This document shows positions 6,733 through 16,326 of a stretch of 48,902 nucleotides of DNA, in pieces. Where the stretch lies: the IMG/VR virus record IMGVR_UViG_3300042691_014522, positions 1 to 48,902 of that record; one strand, given 5' to 3'. Numbering within the stretch: position 1 is the first letter of the stretch; each line of letters begins with the position of its first letter. Both the position numbers and the translations under genes were made by a program. This DNA is from a virus. The notes beneath the pieces are model-generated. The model saw only the letters and a program-made list of their open reading frames with translations. It was not told the DNA's origin and ran no database searches.

Positions 6733-8016
6733 TTACTCTATGGTTAATAATGACATATCGAACTCAGGATTTTTTACCTTGATCTCATCCTGGCTTGTAC
6801 TGACAACATTCTGGACATCTATTTTAGCTGATCCTAATTCATATATTCCAGGTTCAGAAGGTTCTATAATCGAGCCTAAGCTCGTCAGGTTTTGTAGAAA
6901 TAAATCTTGTTTAGGATCTACACCAGTAAAATCTACTTCTACTTTAATATTATATATCTCTGGTTCACCTACTCTATAGATAGATTCAAAGTCTGTTGTA
7001 TTAAAAAATTGTTTTGCAAACTCCCAATCTTCTTTAGAAAAGCCAAGTAATTCATTTGCTGGATCATGTTCATTCTTAAACATATCAATAACTGTCGCCC
7101 TATCTTGTTCTGATCTTAACCATACTCTAGAAAAGAATGGTTCTAATTGACCTATAAACATTGGATTTAATCTAGCAGTATCTTTTATAACTAGATCCAT
7201 GTCTAGTTTATTTAGCTTAGTTTCTCCATGATTAAAATTACCCCACTTTTTTAAGAATCTTCTAATCTCAATTCCATCTGCAATCTGTTGAAGCTCAACT
7301 CTTTTCTTTGCTTCTTCATTATTATTATCAAACCAATTCTTTCCTCTTGAACTTATACATGTAAAGTGATATACATTAGCTTGCCATGTTTGAATAAGCT
7401 TTACCCCAGCATGTACACACCTTTGAACAAAATCTGAATCTTCTCTTGCTCTTCTAAATCTAGTATCATAACCGCCAAGATCCTGCCATACTTTTTTATA
7501 GAATGTTATTGGAGCAAAGAAGTATTCTGCAGCTCTATTAGACTTTACAGAATCTGAATACTTATTCCATTTATCCATATCAAATATGGTAGGATCTGTT
7601 CCAAAATCTTCTGTTATAGTTTGATCAGAATATCCATGTAGTGGTGGTTCTACTCTTGTAGAGGATAATATACAATTGTCTTCTAACTCTGATAAGATAT
7701 TTGTATCATAATGTGGACCAATGATCATATCCGACTGTATGTAACTAACTATATCATGCTTAGCTATATCAACTAATAGGTTACAATTCCTTTGGTATCC
7801 TACTGGGCCTTTTAATTTATGAGTGACTATCTTAAGATCATAGAATTCACTCTTAATACTTTTAAGGTATTCATAAGTACCGTCGTTATCTTTATCTATA
7901 AAGACTATGATCTCGTGCTCTTTACCGTCTAGATTATTTTTTAAAGACTGTAAAAGCAGTTTTGTGTATTCAAGAGTGTTAGCTCCTGTATTAGTTACAA
8001 AGCTTATATTTTTCAT
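6733..8016 (-). CDS. Family 2 glycosyltransferase with C-terminal extension
   Basis: 427 residues. The N-terminal 230 residues form a GT-A glycosyltransferase: a SFVTNTGANTLEYTKLLLQS start, VFIDKDNDGTYEYL, and the acidic metal-binding region IQSDMIIGPHYD near residue 96, followed by an FRRAREDSDFVQR segment in which ED(S)D is the usual GT2 acceptor-side motif. The C-terminal 190 residues (SWIM-free, acidic, beta-rich) match nothing I know. The enzyme would transfer a nucleotide sugar to a glycan or glycoprotein in the cytoplasm. It is the last gene of the glycan cluster and overlaps the epimerase by 26 bases. Confidence 0.8.
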   Translation of the reverse strand: MKNISFVTNTGANTLEYTKLLLQSLKNNLDGKEHEIIVFIDKDNDGTYEYLKSIKSEFYDLKIVTHKLKGPVGYQRNCNLLVDIAKHDIVSYIQSDMIIGPHYDTNILSELEDNCILSSTRVEPPLHGYSDQTITEDFGTDPTIFDMDKWNKYSDSVKSNRAAEYFFAPITFYKKVWQDLGGYDTRFRRAREDSDFVQRCVHAGVKLIQTWQANVYHFTCISSRGKNWFDNNNEEAKKRVELQQIADGIEIRRFLKKWGNFNHGETKLNKLDMDLVIKDTARLNPMFIGQLEPFFSRVWLRSEQDRATVIDMFKNEHDPANELLGFSKEDWEFAKQFFNTTDFESIYRVGEPEIYNIKVEVDFTGVDPKQDLFLQNLTSLGSIIEPSEPGIYELGSAKIDVQNVVSTSQDEIKVKNPEFDMSLLTIE

Positions 8017-8776
8017 ATTCTAATTTTAAACCTTTTTCAAATCCTATTAATTCTATTGGTAGATCAAGTAAACAACATTCATTTCCTGTATAATCAAAGT
8101 TAGAGTCATTGCCACTATTATTTATAGGAACTTCATAATCTCCTAATAAATTTATTTGTTTGGCAATATAGTGCAAAGACATTTTATATGAATAGGAGCA
8201 ATCTATTTGTTTTGGTGGATGGTTTGTATAAATATAATATTTTACAACAGACCATAAATCTTCCATATAAAAGAAGTCCATTAGTCTATTTTGATAAATC
8301 TCTATAGGTTGTTTATTTATATATCTTTGAAGGTTGCCTTTAATAAACCTAGTATCTAATTCTCCTTCACCAAACAAACCAAATATTCTAATATTGTAAA
8401 AGTTATATTGATCTAATATAGATTTTGCTATAACCTTCTTACTTAATCCGTATGGACTATCAGACATATATATCTCAGCACCTGATCCGAAGGTTATGAA
8501 CCTATTATACTTATCTCTATAATCAAGTAGATTAAAATACATTCTAAGATTATCATCTAATACATCCAAACTATCTTGGTGGAGTCTACTACCTCCTTTA
8601 ACTGCACAATGAATTACTAAATCAAAGTACTTATGAGAATTAAATAATTTATCAACCTGTTCTTTATTAGTAAAATCTACAGACTTACTTGTTGGAGTAA
8701 ATATATCATGATCTTTTAATTTACTAGATAAGAACTTCCCTATATATCCATTAGCTCCTGTAATTAATATCTTCAT
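7991..8776 (-). CDS. NAD-dependent sugar epimerase/reductase
   Basis: 261 residues of the extended SDR family. The Rossmann motif GANGYIG (residues 7-13) binds NAD(P). SPYGLSKK (about 111-118) supplies the YxxxK catalytic pair, and the Ser/Thr comes from FGSGAEIY just before. The length is short for UDP-galactose epimerases (about 330) and closer to dTDP-4-dehydrorhamnose reductase or GDP-sugar reductases. The product sugar cannot be told. It is coupled to the ThDP enzyme upstream by a 4-base overlap. Confidence 0.8.
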   Translation of the reverse strand: MKILITGANGYIGKFLSSKLKDHDIFTPTSKSVDFTNKEQVDKLFNSHKYFDLVIHCAVKGGSRLHQDSLDVLDDNLRMYFNLLDYRDKYNRFITFGSGAEIYMSDSPYGLSKKVIAKSILDQYNFYNIRIFGLFGEGELDTRFIKGNLQRYINKQPIEIYQNRLMDFFYMEDLWSVVKYYIYTNHPPKQIDCSYSYKMSLHYIAKQINLLGDYEVPINNSGNDSNFDYTGNECCLLDLPIELIGFEKGLKLEYEKYKLCN

Positions 8777-10515
8777 TCAATCCATTTTATATCTTGTAAA
8801 TTACCAGGTATAAATTTACCATCATATCCTAATTTAGCAACTACTTTAGGTTCATGGAATTCTTCTGGATCTGCAAATACTTCTAGAACAACAGGTCCAT
8901 CTGTGTTTAAGAATTGTTCTATTGTTTCTTTCATATCTGTATGAGTTCTTATACTCATATATGGAAGATCGTATGCTTTTATAATCTTTTCAAAGTTAGG
9001 AAAAGATACTCCGCTACCTTTCTCTGATGCCACAAATTTACCATTGAAGAAAGCCTTTTGAGATATCTTGATAGATGTATATCCATCGTTATTGAATAGA
9101 ACTATTTTTATAGGTAGATTGTAATGTTTAACTGTTTGTAATTCATGTATGTTTAAATGTAAACTACCATCACCTTCCATACAAATAACAGGTATTCCTG
9201 TAGACGCAGCACCGACTGCAGCAGGTAAACCGTAACCCATTGGTGCATTACCAGTATTAGTAATTAACCTTTGTGATCCAGATAATTTTAATACTTGCAT
9301 AGTAGCTACATTTGCAGTACCATCACTAGTTATTACATGGTTATCTGGTTTTAGTAATGATCCTAATGTCTCTACAAAATGATAATGACTTACAAAGTTC
9401 TTACTGTCTCTATGTCTTTGCAGAACCGTTGGAGTATTATTATACTTATTTCTACAATATTTTAACCAATCTTGATTTATTGAGTTTACATCTGAATCTA
9501 TTAATTGTTGTATAAATAACTTAGCATCTGAATGTACCTTTATATCAGGGAACAGTGTTGGTTTATTTAATTCATTTAAGTCTACGTCTACATATATCTT
9601 ACAAGCCTTCTCTGCGAATCCTCTAAAATTATAACCTGTTTGTCTTACATATAATCTAGATCCTATAGATAAAACCAAATCAGCTTCTGATATTAATGTA
9701 TTCGCACATATTTGTGCATGTGTACCAAACCTACCACAATATCCTTCATAATCATCATTGAGTAAATCATTTCCATTAACTGCAGATATTGCAGGTATTT
9801 TTAATTTATCAACTAAAGTCTTTAATTCATTAACACCATTAGAAAGTCTAATTCCATTACCGACTATCAACAAAGGCTTCTTAGAACTATTTAATTTATT
9901 TACAATCTCTTTAATTAAATCATCAGAACATTTTATAATATCTTCCTCGGTATTATTTCCTTCTAAAGTATCTGGATCTATATTGGAAGATTGTACATTC
10001 AATGGTATATCTAACCACACTGGGCCCGGTCTACCTGATGTTGCTAACTTACATGCTGTATCTAAATAATATTTAATATCCTCTGGATCATTCACCTGTG
10101 CAGCATATTTCGTCATATGCTTTACAGTCTCAACTATATTAAATTCTTGATCTCCTAATTGTCTTAGATCATATAGATTATTATAGTTAGTAGTCATCTC
10201 TTTATTTACTTGACCACTTATAACAATCATTGGAATAGAATCTACCCAAGCTCCTAAAACTCCTGTAAGCGTATTTGTACCACCAGGACCACTAGTAACT
10301 ACACATGCCCCTAATCTATTATGCATTCTAGAATAACCTTCTGCAGCAATAGCAGCAGCTTGTTCATGATGCGTAGCTATATATTTAACTCCATCAATAT
10401 TAGTTAGTGAGTCTATAAGAAATATACACCCACCTCCTGAAACTGTGAATACTGTATCTACTTGGTAATTGTCTTTAAGATATTTTATTACGTAGTCTGA
10501 TAGACGCATAAACAT
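8773..10515 (-). CDS. Thiamine-diphosphate-dependent enzyme, acetolactate-synthase-like
   Basis: 580 residues in the three-domain architecture of ThDP enzymes. The N-terminal Pyr domain has the catalytic Glu in HHEQAAAIAAEGYSR (Glu about residue 51). A central FAD-like domain and a C-terminal PP domain with GDGSLHLNIHELQTV...NND, the ThDP/Mg2+ motif GDGx(about 25)NN, follow. The length is that of acetolactate synthases, but such enzymes in glycan clusters usually act in a separate carboligation or decarboxylation. A second possible start (MRLSDYV) lies two codons in. The gene overlaps the AroB-like gene by 41 bases. Confidence 0.85.
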   Translation of the reverse strand: MFMRLSDYVIKYLKDNYQVDTVFTVSGGGCIFLIDSLTNIDGVKYIATHHEQAAAIAAEGYSRMHNRLGACVVTSGPGGTNTLTGVLGAWVDSIPMIVISGQVNKEMTTNYNNLYDLRQLGDQEFNIVETVKHMTKYAAQVNDPEDIKYYLDTACKLATSGRPGPVWLDIPLNVQSSNIDPDTLEGNNTEEDIIKCSDDLIKEIVNKLNSSKKPLLIVGNGIRLSNGVNELKTLVDKLKIPAISAVNGNDLLNDDYEGYCGRFGTHAQICANTLISEADLVLSIGSRLYVRQTGYNFRGFAEKACKIYVDVDLNELNKPTLFPDIKVHSDAKLFIQQLIDSDVNSINQDWLKYCRNKYNNTPTVLQRHRDSKNFVSHYHFVETLGSLLKPDNHVITSDGTANVATMQVLKLSGSQRLITNTGNAPMGYGLPAAVGAASTGIPVICMEGDGSLHLNIHELQTVKHYNLPIKIVLFNNDGYTSIKISQKAFFNGKFVASEKGSGVSFPNFEKIIKAYDLPYMSIRTHTDMKETIEQFLNTDGPVVLEVFADPEEFHEPKVVAKLGYDGKFIPGNLQDIKWIE

Positions 10516-11503
10516 TTTTTACTGCTTGTTCTAAAACTTTTTGTGATTCTATAGGTACTATTAGTGGTTGTTCATTTGTGATCAATACCATATTAATTGT
10601 ACCAGTATTTTTCTTATCGTGTTTTATTACAGACAAGAGATCTTTAAATTTAAACCATTCTTCTTGTAATGGTTGGTGGCTTATATAAGGTAAAATTAAA
10701 TCAAATATATCTGATTCTTTATTCGAACTTAATAGTCCTAATATATTTGATACTTTATTTGCTATGAGTATTCCTATGAGAACTCCAGTTCCATGCGGTA
10801 CTATATACTTAGATGTAGACTCTATAGCATGTCCAAATGTGTGACCAAAATTCAAGAACTTCCTTTCCTTCTTATCAAACTCATCTATTTCTATTATAGA
10901 ACATTTGTAAGACAGTGCATCTAATATTAGATCTTCTATGCTCGAATCATCTTGCATATTGGATAAAGTATCTTTTAATATATTGAACTTAATAATCTCA
11001 CCCATACCACTTAGATAGTCTTCATCTGTAAGAGTATTTATAAACTTAGTACAAATATGTATTTTAGAAGGTGGGTAGAATGTTCCTAATATATTTTTAA
11101 CTGATTCAAAATTAATAGAAGTCTTTCCTCCTATACAACTATCGCATTGGGATAATAAAGTTGTAGGAACTAAATGATATTCAATACCTCTACAATAAGT
11201 AGAACAAACAAAACCTGCTATATCTTGTAGTATTCCACCTCCTACTACATAAAGCTTACCATTAGACTTTACTTTTCTATTTATTAATTCTCTGAATAAT
11301 ACTATTGCTCCATCTAATGTTTTACTTTGTTCTGTACAATTAAATACAATAGGATTAGACTTAAAATACTTTTTATATAAATCGTAGACATTAGAATCTA
11401 CTATAACTATAGACTCTCCAATTTGTTTTTGTATTTCACTTATAGTATTATAGAACTTAACTTCGTAGTTCCCTGAATTAGATTGTATATTTAAGCTACG
11501 CAT
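10475..11503 (-). CDS. AroB-family sugar phosphate cyclase
   Basis: 342 residues. GGGILQDIAGFVCSTYCRGI (about 90-109) and the metal-binding segments MGEIIKF and NFGHTFGHAIE (about 171-177 and 221-231) are hallmarks of 3-dehydroquinate synthase and its relatives (2-epi-5-epi-valiolone synthase, 2-deoxy-scyllo-inosose synthase). The reaction would be an NAD- and metal-dependent cyclisation of a phosphorylated ketose or heptulosonate. A phage has little need for the aromatic pathway, and the neighbours are sugar enzymes, so a cyclitol-type product is more likely (inference). Confidence 0.8.
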   Translation of the reverse strand: MRSLNIQSNSGNYEVKFYNTISEIQKQIGESIVIVDSNVYDLYKKYFKSNPIVFNCTEQSKTLDGAIVLFRELINRKVKSNGKLYVVGGGILQDIAGFVCSTYCRGIEYHLVPTTLLSQCDSCIGGKTSINFESVKNILGTFYPPSKIHICTKFINTLTDEDYLSGMGEIIKFNILKDTLSNMQDDSSIEDLILDALSYKCSIIEIDEFDKKERKFLNFGHTFGHAIESTSKYIVPHGTGVLIGILIANKVSNILGLLSSNKESDIFDLILPYISHQPLQEEWFKFKDLLSVIKHDKKNTGTINMVLITNEQPLIVPIESQKVLEQAVKNVYASIRLRNKIS

Positions 11504-12123
11504 GAATAACCTCCATCAATTATAATGTTTTGTCCTGTAATATACTTATTCTGTGTTACCATAAAATAAACAAGATTGGCTATATCACCAGGATCTCCTA
11601 ATCTTTTAATAGGTAGATTGTTTTCTAACTTATTTATCTCTTCCTCTGTATTGTTTTGTTTAGTAAGATCTGTAAGTATAAAACCAGGTGATATTGTATT
11701 AGCTAATATACCATATCTGCTATATTCAGATGTTATTGATCTTGCAAGTGATTCTAAAGCAGTCTTACTTGCTGAATATGCAGCTCTATTTTCTTTTGAT
11801 ATATGTGACCATATTGAACCTATATTTATAATGTGGCCCGATCTTTGTTCTATCATGTAAGGTAAACACTGTTGTATTATTTTTAATGGAGCATAATAGT
11901 TTACTCTCATTACATATTCCTGATCCATATCTATTATACTAGATAGAGGATTTATCCCAGCATTATTTATTACTACATCAAAATCTGTTCTATCTAATTT
12001 AAAGTCTATAGATAGATCTAGTTGTTCTCTATCTGGACTATACACATCATGACCATTTAAAACAAATAGTGATTTTATTTGTTGTCCTATTCCTCTAGAA
12101 GATCCTGTAATTAATACCTTCAT
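11491..12123 (-). CDS. Short-chain dehydrogenase/reductase
   Basis: 210 residues, classical SDR. TGSSRGIG (residues 6-13) binds the nicotinamide cofactor, NNAG (about 54-57) stabilises the sheet, and the Ser/Tyr/Lys catalytic residues fall in IGSIW..., then AAYSASKTA (about 115-123). ISPGF and a C-terminal TGQNIIIDGG segment complete the family pattern. It overlaps both neighbours (13 and 4 bases). Likely to reduce or oxidise the product of the ThDP/cyclase block. Confidence 0.85.
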   Translation of the reverse strand: MKVLITGSSRGIGQQIKSLFVLNGHDVYSPDREQLDLSIDFKLDRTDFDVVINNAGINPLSSIIDMDQEYVMRVNYYAPLKIIQQCLPYMIEQRSGHIINIGSIWSHISKENRAAYSASKTALESLARSITSEYSRYGILANTISPGFILTDLTKQNNTEEEINKLENNLPIKRLGDPGDIANLVYFMVTQNKYITGQNIIIDGGYSCVA

Positions 12124-12920
12124 TTAAATTCAATAGATTGATTAATTCTATCTTGAATCATTTTAATCCTAGCCAAATCATAATTAGCATTCATTGTATA
12201 GTATTCATGTTTGGTCATCAACCATTCGTATTCAAACATCTGCGCTTTTGATAAAGCTCTAGATAAATTTTTAAGAGTTATAGATGGGTCAAATATTGCA
12301 TATCTGGTTTCAAACTTATCTAATAATCCTTCTGAATTAAGCTTCTTAAGAAAATTTAATGACTCAATAGATACTGCTCCACCTACACAAGCTTTTAATC
12401 CTTTCTCTTTTACTTTAGTAAATACCGATTTAGTCATTTTAAATACCTCGTCACTATTAACATGCGACCTATCTTTTCCCATTGAGGAAACTAAATCCAC
12501 TCTACCTACAGTAATAGCATATAAACTATCTGATTCTTTTATTGCAAGAATAGAATCTATATTAGAAACTGCTTGTTGGGTTTCTATATTAACAAAAAGT
12601 TGTAATGCCGATACTATATCTTCTGGAAGTGTTTTATTTACTGAATCGATAAATTTTTTTAAACCAAATGCGGACTCGACCATTGGTGCTACAACACCTT
12701 TAACTCCTATAATAGAAAGATCTTTTATGTCTCTTATTGCTTCTGGTCCTCCTATCTTTAAATTCAATTTTACTTTAGATTGATTACAAACTTCTTTAAG
12801 TCTTATTGTCTCATTAAAAGTTGCACCTTCATCTTCAAAACTGGTTTTGATTCCAATGAGTCCTTCATTCTCTACTAAGTCAGTTAATATCTTTGAGCAT
12901 TTAAATTCTCTTGTATTCAT
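12120..12920 (-). CDS. HpcH/HpaI-family aldolase or citrate-lyase-like enzyme
   Basis: 266 residues in a TIM-barrel pattern. LIGIKTSFEDEGATFNE, KIGGPEAIRD, VKGVVAPMVESAFGL, VNIETQQAVSNID and ITVGRVDLVSSMG correspond to the successive strands of metal-dependent class II aldolases such as HpcH, where Glu (in PMVES and NIET) and Asp (in GRVDL) hold Mg2+. These enzymes cleave or form a C-C bond with pyruvate or acetyl-CoA-type partners. In this cluster it probably builds or trims an unusual acid or branched sugar (inference). Confidence 0.75.
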   Translation of the reverse strand: MNTREFKCSKILTDLVENEGLIGIKTSFEDEGATFNETIRLKEVCNQSKVKLNLKIGGPEAIRDIKDLSIIGVKGVVAPMVESAFGLKKFIDSVNKTLPEDIVSALQLFVNIETQQAVSNIDSILAIKESDSLYAITVGRVDLVSSMGKDRSHVNSDEVFKMTKSVFTKVKEKGLKACVGGAVSIESLNFLKKLNSEGLLDKFETRYAIFDPSITLKNLSRALSKAQMFEYEWLMTKHEYYTMNANYDLARIKMIQDRINQSIEFK

Positions 12921-12925
12921 ATACT

Positions 12926-13585
12926 TTATTTTTTGTGTATTATAATAGTTCTATATGCATTTTGAATATCAGGATATATTTCTATTTTAGAGATATTTTT
13001 CTGTAAATATGTAGATTCTTCTGGTGTTAAAAACTTAGAATCTGCTATATTTTGTTCCTTTATTTTTTTTATAAATGGAAGTGTTTCATCATTTCTTATA
13101 CAGCAACATGGAACGCCTTCTTCTGTCACGTCTTCTAATATATAGTATCCGCCAGACTTTACATAAGGAAATAAAGCTCCTAAAGATATTATTTGATGTT
13201 CATGAATATGAGATCCGTCTTCTAATATAAAGTCAAATGGCTGTGATTCAAACTCGTAATACATAGCTTTTAAGTTATCTCTAGAACTCTGATCTCCTTG
13301 GAAGAATTTAACTCTAGATCCTAATTCTGATTCTAGTCTTTTCATATCTACTATATCAAAAGTATATATCTCTGCTTTTTCAAAATACTCATGCCACATT
13401 CTTACAGATTGACCTCCCCCTGTATGTTCCATGCAAACTCCTACTTCTAAAAGTCTTATTTCTTGATCTCTCCAATTAGATAAATAGCTTTCATATATTG
13501 GAGCATAACCATGTACAGAACAGCCTAAATATCCAGTAGACTTGTCTGTATTATGTTTTATTGCTATTTCATCTAAAGTTATCAT
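12926..13585 (-). CDS. SAM-dependent methyltransferase, cephalosporin-hydroxylase/TylF-like
   Basis: 219 residues from the ATG at 13583-13585 (MITLDEIAIKHNTDKSTGYL), which follows an A-rich stretch and avoids overlap with the upstream gene. RLLEVGVCMEHTGGG is the SAM-binding motif I, IYTFDIVD motif II, and FDFILEDGSHIHEHQI holds the acidic/His pair that binds Mg2+ in TylF-type O-methyltransferases. The likely target is a sugar hydroxyl. It is paralogous to the upstream gene (13590-14369). Confidence 0.75.
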   Translation of the reverse strand: MITLDEIAIKHNTDKSTGYLGCSVHGYAPIYESYLSNWRDQEIRLLEVGVCMEHTGGGQSVRMWHEYFEKAEIYTFDIVDMKRLESELGSRVKFFQGDQSSRDNLKAMYYEFESQPFDFILEDGSHIHEHQIISLGALFPYVKSGGYYILEDVTEEGVPCCCIRNDETLPFIKKIKEQNIADSKFLTPEESTYLQKNISKIEIYPDIQNAYRTIIIHKK

Positions 13586-13589
13586 GTTT

Positions 13590-14369
13590 TTATTTTTTTT
13601 GTAAAACACTTAAATAATTCAAACTATTCTTATCCAAATATAATTCTTTTATTATAAAATTAGATTCTATTTCGTCTAGTAAAGTTCTATCTATATATTC
13701 CGTGGGAATTTTATTATTCAAACTAAAAAATAACATGTTTATTAATATATTAGAATTATCATATCCCCAGTATCCTTTACTTGTTTTTGGATTTTGTATA
13801 TCTTCCATAAAATAAATTCCGCCTGATTTTAATAACTTTATAGATCTATATAATGTATACATCATGTGATGTGGATAGTGACTTCCATCTTCAATTATAA
13901 AATCAAGAGAGTTACTAGGAATAATTTTTTCTATTTCATCCCAGTCACTACTACTATTCTGGTCTGCATATATAAAATTAACTCCTACACTATTTATATA
14001 CTCTATTTCTTTAGATCTATTCTCTAACTTATCTCCCCAAAAATTATCAACCGCATATAAATCTGCATTTTTAAAATACGATGCCCACATCTTTGGAGAC
14101 GCAAAAGGACATCTATGATCACAAACACCAACTTCTAATAAACTCACTTCTTCACTCCTATATTTTTGCATATAGCGTTCATAGACAGTCGTATATCCCC
14201 AGGTATCTAAATACTTAAATTCATTTTCTGATTGAGCAGACCAATTGCCCCATGACAATTGCATTTTATCTGCCGTACCTTTATCAGTTTCAAATTCATT
14301 AGCTAATTCAGAAAGATTTTTATCTGAATTAAACATGTCTGTTTTTTTATTTTTTTGGAAAAAAATCAT
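13590..14369 (-). CDS. SAM-dependent methyltransferase, paralogue of the next gene
   Basis: 259 residues. VSLLEVGVCDHRCPFASPKM, LYAVDNFW and LDFIIEDGSHYPHHMM match, in order, the motifs of the downstream neighbour (13585), as does the ETDKGTA opening versus HNTDKST. The two proteins are therefore tandem paralogues, differing by a longer N-terminus here. Cytoplasmic, probable O-methylation of a sugar. An in-frame ATG at residue 12 (MFNSDKNLSEL) is a reasonable alternative start. Confidence 0.75.
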   Translation of the reverse strand: MIFFQKNKKTDMFNSDKNLSELANEFETDKGTADKMQLSWGNWSAQSENEFKYLDTWGYTTVYERYMQKYRSEEVSLLEVGVCDHRCPFASPKMWASYFKNADLYAVDNFWGDKLENRSKEIEYINSVGVNFIYADQNSSSDWDEIEKIIPSNSLDFIIEDGSHYPHHMMYTLYRSIKLLKSGGIYFMEDIQNPKTSKGYWGYDNSNILINMLFFSLNNKIPTEYIDRTLLDEIESNFIIKELYLDKNSLNYLSVLQKK

Positions 14370-14399
14370 ATGTGTATTTTATTTATATTTAAATATTAT

Positions 14400-15356
14400 T
14401 TACCAGATAAACTTGTTTCTATAGTATTTAATTATTTTTGAAATTTCTTCATCAAAATTCATAGTAGGTTTCCAACCCAAACTTTTTAATTTAGAATCAT
14501 CTAATGCATATCTTACATCTTGACCAGGTCTAGAACAATTAGTATCTATATAATCCTCTACATTAAATATACTTAATCCAGTGTAATTAGATATAACTTT
14601 CTTTACAGTATCTAAATTACTTTGTTCATATCCACCAGCAATATTAAATATTTCATTTTGTATTCCTGATTCAATAATGGTAACCACAGCTTCTGCTGTA
14701 TCTGCTGCATGTAACCAGTTACGTATTGGTGTTCCTCCATTATGAAGAGGTATCTTTCTATCTAATGATAGATACTTACATGCTTTAGGAATAAGCTTCT
14801 CTACATACTGTCCTACTCCATAGTTATTAGTTGGTCTTACAATAACATACGGAAGTTTATATGTTCTACCCCATGCCAATACTAATTGATCTGCTGCAGC
14901 TTTAGTTGCTGAATATGGATTAGATGGTTTAAGGAGATCTGACTCTGTATGTGCACCTTCTTCGATATCTCCATAGACTTCATCTGTTGAGAAGTGAAGT
15001 AATACAGGAACCTTAGTTGTTTCTTGTCTATAATTCCTTAATAACTCAAGTAAGTTATGAACTCCATTAATATTAGAAGATACAAACTTATCAGAGTTGG
15101 CAATTGAATTACCTACATGAGTCTCTGCTGCAGTATTAATGATATAGTCACACTCATATAAAAACTTAAGATTATTTATATCATCTTTAACAAGAGAAAA
15201 CTTATCATACGAATAGAACTCTTGAATTAAATCTTCATTTGCTGCATATGTAAGTGCGTCAACTCCTTTAACATACCAACCCCTTTCTAAACAAGCTCTT
15301 GTTATATGACTTCCTATAAGTCCAAAGCAACCTGTTACATAAACTACTTTTACCAT
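14400..15356 (-). CDS. dTDP-glucose 4,6-dehydratase-like enzyme
   Basis: 318 residues, extended SDR. TGCFGLIGSH (residues 8-17) is the NAD-binding motif. HFSTDEVYGD (about 121-130) gives the Thr-Asp-Glu triad characteristic of RmlB-type 4,6-dehydratases, and NPYSATKAAAD holds the YxxxK pair. The product would be a 4-keto-6-deoxy sugar nucleotide, the substrate needed by the RfbH-like enzyme at 21662-22975. Specificity (dTDP, CDP or GDP) cannot be read from the motifs alone. Confidence 0.8.
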   Translation of the reverse strand: MVKVVYVTGCFGLIGSHITRACLERGWYVKGVDALTYAANEDLIQEFYSYDKFSLVKDDINNLKFLYECDYIINTAAETHVGNSIANSDKFVSSNINGVHNLLELLRNYRQETTKVPVLLHFSTDEVYGDIEEGAHTESDLLKPSNPYSATKAAADQLVLAWGRTYKLPYVIVRPTNNYGVGQYVEKLIPKACKYLSLDRKIPLHNGGTPIRNWLHAADTAEAVVTIIESGIQNEIFNIAGGYEQSNLDTVKKVISNYTGLSIFNVEDYIDTNCSRPGQDVRYALDDSKLKSLGWKPTMNFDEEISKIIKYYRNKFIW

Positions 15357-15357
15357 A

Positions 15358-16326
15358 TTATAAAAAATTATTTTGTTTTAAATATTCATCTACCCTATCT
15401 AGGAATTGTTTTGGTTTTCCTAAACCCATTGTATGACCTATGAAGTGTGTTATTTTAGATTCTAATCCCCATCTCCACCCACCATCTGGTTCATCTCTAG
15501 GATCTAATTGCCCATGCTTTGGATGATATATAAAATTAGGAGCTACAAAATATTTTTCTGGATCTAATATATGAATATCTTTTTTTGAAATTGCCGTATT
15601 CATTAGACCCATAAAAGATTGCTGTTGGGTATCAATTGCAAATCTAGCATCTCCCCAGATCTCTTTTCCATTTTCATCGTATACAGACTTATAATCAAAT
15701 ATATCTAAAAGTAATTTAAATCTATCCACAGATAAAAAATTATCATATATACTAAGATCCATTCCTTGGAACCCTGCATTAAATCCTAAAGCTCCAGGGT
15801 TTCTAGATAAGTATATATTTTGAAAATCCATTCCATAAAGATCTACTAACTTTCTAAATAAAACTTTATCACAATTTGTATTAGCTGGCTCTGTTATTCC
15901 GAATGGTGTTCTATTTAATACTAGATCTGTTATATATTTAAAATCATCGTTAATTAATATATCATCATCATATATTAAGTAGTAGTGTTCTAATTTAACT
16001 CTCCTTAAATAATGGGCCATTAAAATAAAATATATAGCTTTCCACAATTTAAATTTATCTTCATAATCTAAACCATAGAATTCTTTTACATAGTTATTAA
16101 AGAACTCTTTGTCGTATGAATATAGGTTCTTAATCTCGGAGTCTATAAGTAATGACCACTTCTCTTCATCTTTTAAAGATAGTTCATTAGTATCATCCCA
16201 AAGGATATGAAATTCTATATTAGCATCAGGATACAAATTTAATATTTTAGATTGTATCTGATGTAAAGCAAAGAATGATTGTTTGTTCTTCGCTCTCATT
16301 AAATTAGATATTAGTATTTTATTCAT
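15358..16326 (-). CDS. Glycosyltransferase, GT-A type
   Basis: 322 residues. LEHYYLIYDDDILINDDF (about 115-132) carries the DxD-type metal site; the surrounding strand/helix pattern and the downstream GALGFNAGFQGMD fit a retaining or inverting GT-A enzyme. C-terminal FIYHPKHGQLD and HFIGHTMG resemble the His-rich ends of capsule or LPS transferases. It overlaps the epimerase upstream by 4 bases. Confidence 0.7.
   Translation of the reverse strand: MNKILISNLMRAKNKQSFFALHQIQSKILNLYPDANIEFHILWDDTNELSLKDEEKWSLLIDSEIKNLYSYDKEFFNNYVKEFYGLDYEDKFKLWKAIYFILMAHYLRRVKLEHYYLIYDDDILINDDFKYITDLVLNRTPFGITEPANTNCDKVLFRKLVDLYGMDFQNIYLSRNPGALGFNAGFQGMDLSIYDNFLSVDRFKLLLDIFDYKSVYDENGKEIWGDARFAIDTQQQSFMGLMNTAISKKDIHILDPEKYFVAPNFIYHPKHGQLDPRDEPDGGWRWGLESKITHFIGHTMGLGKPKQFLDRVDEYLKQNNFL

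Noticed and set aside
8773-10515. Acetolactate synthase for branched-chain amino acids
   Set aside because: No regulatory subunit or ilv genes are near, while the neighbours are glycan and cyclase genes.
10475-11503. Aromatic-pathway AroB
   Set aside because: The fold fits the 3-dehydroquinate synthase family, but placement with sugar and ThDP enzymes in a phage makes a role in chorismate synthesis unlikely.
12211-12783. Rightward 190-residue frame
   Set aside because: It lies wholly opposite the HpcH/HpaI aldolase gene, whose motifs are clear. An antisense shadow of a well-supported coding frame.
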